A stretch of DNA of 6,133 bases from an uncultured Armatimonadota bacterium (GTDB taxonomy: Bacteria; Armatimonadota; Armatimonadia; Armatimonadales; Armatimonadaceae): contig CAIYBQ010000484.1 in the NCBI GenBank assembly GCA_903924445.1, positions 1-6,133 of the forward strand. Reading direction: 5' to 3'. A program made the translations under genes and the position numbers. Shown here one piece after another: positions 1 to 5,677 of this stretch. The notes under the pieces were generated by a model. The model was not told the DNA's origin, did not search any database, and was given only the letters and a program-made list of their open reading frames with translations. Positions within the stretch are counted from its first letter, which is position 1; each line of letters opens with the position of its first letter.

Positions 1-65
1 CCAGCATCAGCCGCTGCTGCTGCATCACCGGGATTTGTTATTCCGCACATTTTGATTCTGACCAT
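1..65 (-). CDS. trpF: Phosphoribosylanthranilate isomerase, N-terminal fragment (partial, runs off the left edge)
   Basis: TrpF isomerises N-(5'-phosphoribosyl)anthranilate to CdRP in cytoplasmic tryptophan biosynthesis. Only 21 codons plus two bases are in the window. They read MVRIKMCGITNPGDAAAAAD followed by Ala and the start of a Gly codon. The beta-1 strand signature K-x-CGIT is characteristic of TrpF, and Cys7 matches the position of the family's general-base cysteine. The ATG at 65-63 lies 14 nt after the stop of the transporter gene. A weak AGGA lies about 12 nt upstream, partly inside that stop, so translation may depend on coupling. The Ala run is encoded by GCA repeats. The identification rests on a short but diagnostic stretch, and the rest of the gene is outside the window. 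Confidence 0.85.
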   Translation of the reverse strand, partial: MVRIKMCGITNPGDAAAAADA

Positions 66-79
66 CTGCTGATGTATTC

Positions 80-1015
80 CTATTGAGTTGGGACTGGATG
101 GACGCCAAATGCGTACAGTAACCAGATTACGAGTGGAACGGTAACCGCTGCTGTTGCTGTCGTCCAAAACACAACATCTGTCGTTCTTTCTACATCGGCT
201 TTCTGGTCTATCGCCAGTAGCACAGCATTTACGGCTGATGGGCTTGCGGCGGCCAATACCATCTGTCCGGCAGGCCACGGCCAAAAACCGAATACCCAAC
301 AAACTACGAAGGCAAGAAGCGGCATCACGATTAGCTTTGCGATGACTGCGACAGAAACAAACTTCAGACTTGGCCAGCGTGCCTGCTTAGCGAGCTGCAT
401 CCCCAGGGTTATCAACGCAACTGGAATCACTGCATCGGCACACCATGTGATTGGTGACCAGATTGGCTCTGGAATCTGAACATGTGCGCCCTTTAGGAGC
501 AGTGCCAAGGCAAAGGCATAGGGCATCGGGAGGCTGAAGTATTGCTTTATCCATGAAAGCCCCGGCGTTGACCGTGCTGACATCAGTGCATAGCCAATGC
601 CCCAGAGGCTGAAATTTGACATGAAAACCACGACGGCTTCCACAGCAGCACCATCTTGGCCAAAAGTCCGCTCTGCAACGGGAATACCAAAGTTACCAGC
701 ATTAAAGACGCAGGTTGTGATCAATAGGACATAGGTGGTGGATCGGGATAGCTTGGCGAATCTGGCTATTGCCAATACCACCAATGCCATTGCAATCTTT
801 ATGACTGCTATGCCCAGAGCAACCCGCCACATACTCGTCCAAGTCAGGTTACTTTCGGAGAGGCGAACAAGGAGAAATGCGGGCACAAGGATGCGGATTT
901 GCAAGGTTGCCAGTGGCTTGATATCGATTGGCGTACGCCACTGAACGAATGCACCGCAAACGACTAACAAGAAAATGGGGCCAAGGACTACATAGAGAAT
1001 TTCGAGTGGACTCAA
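80..1015 (-). CDS. AEC family (auxin efflux carrier-like) transporter
   Basis: This is a 311-residue integral membrane protein of the AEC/Mem_trans family (BART superfamily), a normal length for bacterial members. Hydrophobic segments are visible at about residues 7-24, 36-52, 64-86, 94-113, 123-145, 163-175, 190-208, 217-243, 248-268 and 279-303, which suggests about ten helices in two inverted halves. Family-typical motifs are NAGNFGIPV (105-113, unwound crossover region), LGMQLA (204-209) and ASPSAVNA (257-264). Family members carry small organic acids such as malate or malonate, or amino-acid-like compounds, and the substrate here cannot be read from sequence. The start is a TTG that overlaps the rsmE stop (TTGA). 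An in-frame stop lies a few codons upstream, the next Met is residue 62, and no Shine-Dalgarno site is visible. Coupled re-initiation after rsmE is therefore likely. trpF follows after 14 nt. Confidence 0.88.
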   Translation of the reverse strand: MSPLEILYVVLGPIFLLVVCGAFVQWRTPIDIKPLATLQIRILVPAFLLVRLSESNLTWTSMWRVALGIAVIKIAMALVVLAIARFAKLSRSTTYVLLITTCVFNAGNFGIPVAERTFGQDGAAVEAVVVFMSNFSLWGIGYALMSARSTPGLSWIKQYFSLPMPYAFALALLLKGAHVQIPEPIWSPITWCADAVIPVALITLGMQLAKQARWPSLKFVSVAVIAKLIVMPLLAFVVCWVFGFWPWPAGQMVLAAASPSAVNAVLLAIDQKADVERTTDVVFWTTATAAVTVPLVIWLLYAFGVHPVPTQ

Positions 1016-1761
1016 TGGTTGTCGTTTTCATTCTCTAATGCATAAGACAGCTGTGCAATTGCCGCAAGCGCCGCGGTCTCCGTACGAAGAATACGCGGTC
1101 CAAGGCTTATCGCGGAGCCTGCATTGCTCCTACAGGCAGTGACCTCTGCGGGAGATAGACCACCCTCTGGGCCGACAATGAGCGCAAGTCCTCGGCTGGA
1201 TGAAATTATAGATTTCACGACGGATCTAAGCGGTGTATCAGCTTCTTCATGCAAGACAAGCAGCGGCAACTGCACGGTTTGTATCACTGCCTTTAGGTTT
1301 GAATGCCACGAAATGGGAGGGAGGACGGCTCGTCCGCTTTGTTCAGCTGAAGACCTGATGATGCTGTTCCAACGTTCGAGGCGTTTGTTGACCTTATCTG
1401 GCGTCTCAAGTTTTGCAACACTTCGGTCTCCGGCAAACACAAGAAAGGCTGCCGCACCAAGCTCAGTCCCATGCTGAAGAACCTGTTCAAGGCGTTCGGG
1501 AGATTTTGGTAGTGCCTGACAGACGACAATGTCGATGGGGAGCTCGGTCTGAATATCAACCAGTTCCGTAATTCGGGCAAGGCCTGTACCATGTGTCCAG
1601 TCATCTATGATGGCAAGAGCACTTGAACCCATACCGTTATTCAGCACAAAGGTCTCACCATTGCGCAGTCGACGTACACGAAAAGCGTGGTGACATACAT
1701 CTGCTGGAATACTCACCACTTCTGCATTCAGTTGGATACCCGGCACAAGAAAGCGCATCAT
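1012..1761 (-). CDS. rsmE: 16S rRNA (uracil(1498)-N(3))-methyltransferase RsmE
   Basis: RsmE is a SPOUT-class methyltransferase that uses SAM to form m3U1498 (E. coli numbering) in the decoding region of 16S rRNA. From the chosen start it has 249 residues, typical for the family. The N-terminal PUA-like RNA-binding part (about 1-70) begins MMRFLVPG and includes HHAFRVRRLRNGE. The C-terminal trefoil-knot domain carries AEQSGR (139-144), the SAM-binding loop VGPEGGLSPAE (from residue 196) and LGPRILRTETAALAA (from residue 220). These are the standard RsmE signatures. A GTG at 1773 would add four residues. The ATG at 1761 is preferred because it forms an ATGA overlap with the holB stop and matches the usual N-terminus, and the adjacent ATG at 1758 is also possible. 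The gene overlaps the downstream transporter start by 4 nt. Confidence 0.95.
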   Translation of the reverse strand: MMRFLVPGIQLNAEVVSIPADVCHHAFRVRRLRNGETFVLNNGMGSSALAIIDDWTHGTGLARITELVDIQTELPIDIVVCQALPKSPERLEQVLQHGTELGAAAFLVFAGDRSVAKLETPDKVNKRLERWNSIIRSSAEQSGRAVLPPISWHSNLKAVIQTVQLPLLVLHEEADTPLRSVVKSIISSSRGLALIVGPEGGLSPAEVTACRSNAGSAISLGPRILRTETAALAAIAQLSYALENENDNH

Positions 1762-2729
1762 CGTCTGTGACACCGTTTGGAGAGCTTTGCGACAAGTGCC
1801 TCCGTTACTATTTGTTGGTTTCCATTACGTTGGACAGCGTGTGCTGCCTGCATCGACAACGCAACACAGTCCATCAAGGCATCTACAGAGTTCGTTGTAG
1901 AGCTAAGCTGCTTACCGAATGCATCTGCGACAGCTTGAATCCCTTTCGTAACTGATTGGCGCGAACTCGCATCGGGCGATGACTTCGGAACAATGCCTCT
2001 CAATGACTCGGCATAGGTATAAATCTGATTTCGACTACCTTGCAAAAAGTCAGAAACCCATGCGGCTGCGCGATCTCGAATTATGGACACCTCAGTGTCA
2101 TCCTTCGCACGTATGGCCCGGCCAGGACATCCAGCTGAACTCTTTGCCAATTCTTCAGCAAGTGATGGCTCGACGTTGTGGTCTGTTTGTAACATCGTGG
2201 CTATAAGTTGTGTCGGCAACGGTGGTACAGGAACAGAAAAACACCGACTCGCAATCGTTGGAAGAACGGCTGATTGGCTGGTGGTACATAGGAAAAACTG
2301 GACGTAGGGCGGTGGTTCTTCAAGAACTTTGAGGATGGAGTTTGCTGACTCGTCATTAAACGTGTGGGCAGCAGTGATAATCACGACCCGCCAGTTACCG
2401 AGAACCGGACGGTACGAAAGTGAATCCAGTGCACCCGGAGCATGACCACTTCTAGTCCAGAGCTGCCAGATCTTCGTTAGTTCGCCATCGGGCTCAATGA
2501 TTGCTACTTCAGGATGTTCATTTGACTGGATACGAAGACAGGAAATACACCGGCCACAGGCAGCGCCATCAGTCCGATCCTTACACAGCAGATACATGGA
2601 AAGATGCAGGGCGAGCGTCGTTTTGCCGACCCCAGATGGTCCTGTAATGAGTACCGATTGCGGAAGTTCTTGTCGGTCGATGAACCGGTTGAGCATCGAG
2701 ACTGTTCTATTGTTACCGTAAAATGTCAT
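1758..2729 (-). CDS. holB: DNA polymerase III subunit delta' (clamp loader)
   Basis: Delta' is the rigid AAA+ subunit of the replicative clamp loader and helps load the beta sliding clamp. The 323-residue protein shows a full P-loop GPSGVGKT (30-37). A four-cysteine zinc module follows: C49, C58, C61, C64 in an ACGRCISC context, then HPEV. Next come the conserved NSILKVLEEPPP segment (130-141) and the TTS...SRC region, with SRC at 161-163, the motif that supplies the arginine finger in clamp-loader subunits. The usual Walker B position reads VVIITAAH and lacks Asp/Glu. The stretch at about 82-109 (GELTKIWQLWTRSGHAPGAL...) is somewhat longer than in E. coli delta'. The C-terminal third is the helical collar domain. 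The ATG at 2729 has GGAG 10 nt upstream, starts 22 nt after darA, and ends in an ATGA overlap with rsmE. Confidence 0.93.
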   Translation of the reverse strand: MTFYGNNRTVSMLNRFIDRQELPQSVLITGPSGVGKTTLALHLSMYLLCKDRTDGAACGRCISCLRIQSNEHPEVAIIEPDGELTKIWQLWTRSGHAPGALDSLSYRPVLGNWRVVIITAAHTFNDESANSILKVLEEPPPYVQFFLCTTSQSAVLPTIASRCFSVPVPPLPTQLIATMLQTDHNVEPSLAEELAKSSAGCPGRAIRAKDDTEVSIIRDRAAAWVSDFLQGSRNQIYTYAESLRGIVPKSSPDASSRQSVTKGIQAVADAFGKQLSSTTNSVDALMDCVALSMQAAHAVQRNGNQQIVTEALVAKLSKRCHRR

Positions 2730-2739
2730 TCAAACCGAA

Positions 2740-2743
2740 CTCC
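2740..2743 (-). promoter_or_regulatory. Shine-Dalgarno of holB (GGAG)
   Basis: GGAG on the minus strand lies 10 nt before the holB ATG, inside the 22-nt gap after the darA stop. It is a modest match and supports the 2729 start. Confidence 0.5.
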
Positions 2744-2751
2744 AACCCTGC

Positions 2752-3081
2752 TCAAAAGGTCTCAAAGCGTTCAATTGGCATCACAAATGCGACCGCACCA
2801 CCCACCTCAACTTCAACGGGTGAAGGGAGGATTGTCCCTGCCGGACCAGCATCTGGTGGCAATACACTCACATATTGCTTACGTTTCCGTGTGCAATCTC
2901 TAAGGAGTCCAAAAACACGGTTCACATCTGGGTCGGCACATCCGATGAGGAGTGTTACATTTCCTTCTTTAAGGAATCCACCGGATGATCCGAGGCGCGT
3001 GAATTGGAAGCCTTCGCGAAGAAGGGCATCCGCGATTTTTGTTCGGTCTCTATCGTGAACGACTGCGATTACGAGTTTCAT
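2752..3081 (-). CDS. darA: Cyclic di-AMP receptor DarA/PstA (PII-like, CdAMP_rec family)
   Basis: This small cytoplasmic, PII-like trimeric protein family binds the second messenger c-di-AMP. Its downstream partner is not known for most species. The protein is 109 residues, the same length as I recall for Bacillus subtilis DarA (YaaQ), and is alignable throughout. It begins MKLVIAVVHDRD, carries the ligand-loop signature SSGGFLKEGNVTLLIG (32-47), and ends with PVEVEVGGAVAFVMPIERF (88-106). T28, G35, F36, L37, N41 and G47 of the expected ligand site are present. Position 26, Arg in characterised homologues, is Gln, and position 24 is Gly rather than Asn. An ATG 31 codons upstream (3174) is rejected because the extra residues do not belong to the family and 3081 has an excellent ribosome-binding site. 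The start lies 32 nt inside the end of rluB. Linkage to holB also occurs in Firmicutes, but the tmk gene common there is absent. Confidence 0.94.
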   Translation of the reverse strand: MKLVIAVVHDRDRTKIADALLREGFQFTRLGSSGGFLKEGNVTLLIGCADPDVNRVFGLLRDCTRKRKQYVSVLPPDAGPAGTILPSPVEVEVGGAVAFVMPIERFETF

Positions 3082-3913
3082 AATCACCTCTTCCAGCTGT
3101 CTGCGGCCGGCGCGCACCTGTTCCATTGTTATCGCGGGCAACATCTCCACCACGCGCACTTGTGTTGTTTCCACTCAGCTTTGTTGCCGTGTCTTGTAGG
3201 ATTGAACCAACTTCAGTGCGGTCGAGGAAACGCCATTCCCCGGAGCGCAGGTCTCCAAGTAAAATTGGACCAACTTTAACACGAACAAGGCGTTCCACTG
3301 GATGTCCAACCGTGTCCATCATTCGGCGAATTTGGCGATTACGTCCTTCATGAAGAACCATTTCTATAACGGTTGGGCGGCGGCGAATAACGGTAACTTC
3401 TGCAGGAGCGGTGGGACGCGTATCGTCATCAAGCGTTAGGCCGTTGGCCAGTCTACGGAGCGTCGTTGGTTCCGGACCGCCAAAGACTGTCACATGGTAG
3501 GTTTTCCCAAGGCTTTGGCTCGGATGCGTAACCTTGTGGACGAAGTCACCATCGTTCGAAAGGAGGATCAGTCCTTCGCTTTCCATGTCCAAGCGGCCAC
3601 ATGGGACTAGTCGGGCATTGGGGATATCGACAAGGTCTATGACCGTGGTTTCTGCATAACGATCATAAACGGTTGAGATCACACCGGCTGGCTTGTTAAG
3701 CGCTATGTAGTACAGCTTTGGCTTGCGCGAGATCTGTTTGTTATCAACGAGAATAACATCGTCATCCGAGACGGTAGACCCAAGCTGGGTAACAAGCTTC
3801 CCGTTCACTTTCACACGGCCAGATGTAATTAGGACTTCAGCATTCCGCCGCGAACTAACGCCTGCTGCTGCCAATGCTTTTTGGAGACGTTCTCCGCGTG
3901 ATTCTTCTTCCAC
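3050..3913 (-). CDS. rluB: Ribosomal large subunit pseudouridine synthase, RluB type (RsuA/RluB/E/F family)
   Basis: The enzyme isomerises a specific uridine to pseudouridine, most likely in 23S rRNA. RluB acts at U2605 in E. coli, and the target here is inferred from the family. The protein has 287 residues. An S4 RNA-binding domain lies at about 7-50 (ERLQKALAAAGVSSRRNAE, then GRVKVNG). The catalytic domain is at about 66-235, with ALNKPAGVIST (71-81), the catalytic motif GRLDMESEGLILLSNDGD (106-123, Asp109 as nucleophile) and EGRNRQIRRMM (189-199). Residues after about 240 form a low-complexity N/G/R-rich tail ending RNRSRSR, probably disordered and RNA-binding. The start is a GTG, with an in-frame TAG four codons upstream, no earlier start and no clear Shine-Dalgarno site. 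It overlaps the carboxypeptidase gene by 59 nt and darA by 32 nt. Confidence 0.92.
   Translation of the reverse strand: MEEESRGERLQKALAAAGVSSRRNAEVLITSGRVKVNGKLVTQLGSTVSDDDVILVDNKQISRKPKLYYIALNKPAGVISTVYDRYAETTVIDLVDIPNARLVPCGRLDMESEGLILLSNDGDFVHKVTHPSQSLGKTYHVTVFGGPEPTTLRRLANGLTLDDDTRPTAPAEVTVIRRRPTVIEMVLHEGRNRQIRRMMDTVGHPVERLVRVKVGPILLGDLRSGEWRFLDRTEVGSILQDTATKLSGNNTSARGGDVARDNNGTGARRPQTAGRGDYETRNRSRSR
3083..3090 (-). promoter_or_regulatory. Strong Shine-Dalgarno of darA (GAGGTGAT), inside the rluB coding sequence
   Basis: The minus strand reads GAGGTGATT directly before the ATG at 3081, a near-perfect match to the anti-Shine-Dalgarno sequence. This decides the darA start over the upstream ATG at 3174. 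The site lies in the coding region of the Arg-rich C-terminal tail of RluB. Confidence 0.8.
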
Positions 3914-5114
3914 GTTGCCATGCTACCAGCACGAGGCAGATACTGCCCCCGAACCAGCCCATCGGGCCTAAAACGTTACCGGTCGCTCTCGTTTCGGAAT
4001 CACTGATGAGGTCACACTGGCCGATGACGATTCCACCCTCAACGACTTGAAGGTTAGCGATCACATCACCTTTTTTGAGTTCAGTCAGTCCATCCAGCAC
4101 GGTAATACGTTGCTCAAAGGACTTCTGGGTTGCAAATTTGTCAACGGATCGCTGAATTTTCTCTGATGTGTGTGAAGAGACTTTACGGCCATCGGGCAAT
4201 GTGACCATTACTTGCGTACCACTTTGTACACACACCTGTCGTTCAAAGCGCCTGAACGCCCATGACAAAATGGGGATGGTTTCCTTGCAAGCAGACTCTG
4301 GCGCTCCCATTACCACCGATATCAACCGCCGCCCATCCCGTGTGGCTGATGCAACAAAACAGTTACCCGCAGGTCTTGTATAGCCAGTCTTAATACCATC
4401 AGCGCCCATAAAACGATCGTAGTACAGCGACTTTGCACGAGATGTAACCTTTATCGCCGGTCTCGCTGATGAATGAATAATCGCACTTGGCTTTTCCACC
4501 ATCTTGGCAAATCGGGGATTTTTGAGGGCATCTATTGCGATGCGACCAAGATCAATGGCGGTTGTGTAGTGATCGGGATGATGCAGGCCATGTGGATTGA
4601 CAAAATGTGATTGTGTCGCACCAGCCTTTACCGCACGTTCATTCATCCTGGTTGCAAATTTGGATGTGGAGCCATCCACGTGTTCTGCGATTACCACGCC
4701 GGCATCATTTGCACTTTTCAGGAGAAATCCACGCAACAAGTCTTCTGCAACAAATGACTCGTTGAACTTGATATTCAGGCTGCTCTCACCAACCGACGCA
4801 ATCTGCTTGTTCGTACAGCGGACGATTGCTTCTGCCGGTGTAGCTTCAGCAAACAGAAGCCCGGTCAGGATCTTCGTCGTGCTAGCTGGATAGCATCGCT
4901 TGCTTCCGTTCATTTGCCAGAGGAGCTGACCGGTAGCTGCATCAAAGACTGCCACACTCTTGCTGACTGTTCGAGGATACTGTTTGAGGTCCTGCGGGTT
5001 GTAACTTGCTACCACTGGCCGGCGACGGCTCTGCCGCTGCTTTGCCAACGCCTCTGGTGACATCGCGGCCATGAGGATGGTGGCTGTTAGGAACGTCAGG
5101 AACGGTGATCTCAT
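3855..5114 (-). CDS. Secreted, membrane-anchored D-alanyl-D-alanine carboxypeptidase (DacF/DacA-like PBP)
   Basis: This is a low-molecular-weight penicillin-binding protein (peptidase S11) that trims the terminal D-Ala from peptidoglycan pentapeptides outside the membrane. It has 419 residues. A signal peptide covers about 1-24 (hydrophobic core LTFLTATILMAAM, cleavage after ALA). The three active-site motifs are intact: STTK (78-81, Ser78 nucleophile), SAN (134-136) and KTG (242-244). A PBP5-type C-terminal beta domain spans about 290-380. The end is a hydrophobic segment (about 381-399), then an Arg-rich tail (401-419), which suggests a bitopic anchor with a cytoplasmic tail. The ATG forms an ATGA overlap with the scpB stop and has AGGTGG 9 nt upstream. 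The last 59 nt overlap rluB. I cannot choose between the DacA, DacB and DacF names from sequence. Confidence 0.94.
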   Translation of the reverse strand: MRSPFLTFLTATILMAAMSPEALAKQRQSRRRPVVASYNPQDLKQYPRTVSKSVAVFDAATGQLLWQMNGSKRCYPASTTKILTGLLFAEATPAEAIVRCTNKQIASVGESSLNIKFNESFVAEDLLRGFLLKSANDAGVVIAEHVDGSTSKFATRMNERAVKAGATQSHFVNPHGLHHPDHYTTAIDLGRIAIDALKNPRFAKMVEKPSAIIHSSARPAIKVTSRAKSLYYDRFMGADGIKTGYTRPAGNCFVASATRDGRRLISVVMGAPESACKETIPILSWAFRRFERQVCVQSGTQVMVTLPDGRKVSSHTSEKIQRSVDKFATQKSFEQRITVLDGLTELKKGDVIANLQVVEGGIVIGQCDLISDSETRATGNVLGPMGWFGGSICLVLVAWQRGRRITRRTSPKSIGSSRR

Positions 5115-5677
5115 AAATCTAATCCACCTGCTTTTACAACTGCTGTTTCGGTTGCAGCAGCAGCCTCGGCATCCGGGTCATCTGGTAGCTGGGGAAGGGC
5201 ATCAATCGATGCTAACCCAAAGTATTGGAGAAATGTGTCAGTCGTACCGTACAAGATCGGTCGCCCGGGTGTCTGCCGTCGGCCAACATCGGCTACAAGC
5301 TCTCGCTCAACCAGGGTCTTTAGGACGCCATCTGAGGATACGCCGCGAATCGCTTCAATATCGGCGCCTGTACAGGGTTGTCGATAGGCGATGATTGTGA
5401 CGACTTCGAGTGCTGCCTTCGACAGCCGATTAGCATTTGGTGCGAGCAGCTTTCCAACAATGTGGGCATATTCAGGTTTCGTGGTCAGCTGCCAGCCGTT
5501 CGCTACTTCAATACACTGCACACCGCCATCCGACGACGCGTAGCGTTGCTGAAGCTCACTTAATGCAGACATGACTGCACCTTCATCCCACTCGGTCGCT
5601 TTCACAAGGTCCTTTACTGTCAAAGGATCTCCAGAGACAAAGAGGAGAGATTCGACCATGCCAAGGAGACTACGCAT
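5111..5677 (-). CDS. scpB: Segregation and condensation protein B (ScpB)
   Basis: ScpB binds the kleisin ScpA as a dimer in the SMC-ScpA-ScpB complex that compacts and segregates the chromosome. From the chosen start it has 188 residues, a usual length. Two winged-helix domains are recognisable. The first (about 4-80) contains ESLLFVSGDPLTVKDL. The second carries the hallmark LSKAALEVVTIIAYRQP (85-101), continues as DIEAIRGVSS, and includes GRPILYGTTDTFLQYFGL (138-155). The tail (about 160-188) is acidic and Ala-rich. Start choice: a TTG at 5710 and ATGs at 5689, 5677 and 5659 are in frame. The ATG at 5677 is preferred because GAGG lies 6 nt upstream, it gives a family-typical N-terminus, and it overlaps the scpA stop by only 8 nt. 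The ATG at 5689 remains possible. Confidence 0.93.
   Translation of the reverse strand: MRSLLGMVESLLFVSGDPLTVKDLVKATEWDEGAVMSALSELQQRYASSDGGVQCIEVANGWQLTTKPEYAHIVGKLLAPNANRLSKAALEVVTIIAYRQPCTGADIEAIRGVSSDGVLKTLVERELVADVGRRQTPGRPILYGTTDTFLQYFGLASIDALPQLPDDPDAEAAAATETAVVKAGGLDL
5124..5129 (-). promoter_or_regulatory. Shine-Dalgarno of the carboxypeptidase gene (AGGTGG)
   Basis: AGGTGG lies 9 nt before the ATG at 5114, within the last codons of scpB. Together with the ATGA stop/start overlap it supports coupled translation from scpB. Confidence 0.7.

Noticed and set aside
849..1031. Minus-strand ATG frame beginning MKTTTIES across the rsmE/transporter junction
   Set aside because: It is in the third frame relative to both genes and gives a non-hydrophobic product inside the transporter N-terminus. 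The TTG frame gives the correct AEC N-terminal helix.
2604..2903. Plus-strand open frame of 99 codons spanning the darA-holB junction
   Set aside because: It runs antisense through conserved coding regions (the HolB P-loop and the DarA C-terminus), and its translation shows no domain or consistent composition.
3082..3174. Upstream extension of darA to an in-frame ATG at 3174 (31 extra residues)
   Set aside because: The extra residues are an out-of-frame reading of the rluB tail region. DarA proteins begin at MKLV, and a strong Shine-Dalgarno site directly precedes the ATG at 3081.
3004..3279. Plus-strand open frame of 91 codons opposite rluB/darA, rich in His and Cys
   Set aside because: It is antisense to two well-supported conserved genes, resembles no known family, and has no evidence of its own start signal. 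It is a shadow frame.
3891..3921. ATG at 3921 within the carboxypeptidase/rluB overlap as an alternative rluB start
   Set aside because: It is out of frame with both genes (8 nt from the GTG) and ends after about 29 codons, so it cannot start RluB.
4071..4076. A6 tract followed by GGTGATG in the carboxypeptidase gene as a frameshift or internal initiation site
   Set aside because: The codon phase (CTC AAA AAA GGT) does not form a standard X-XXY-YYZ slippery heptamer, and the zero frame continues cleanly into a conserved C-terminal domain.
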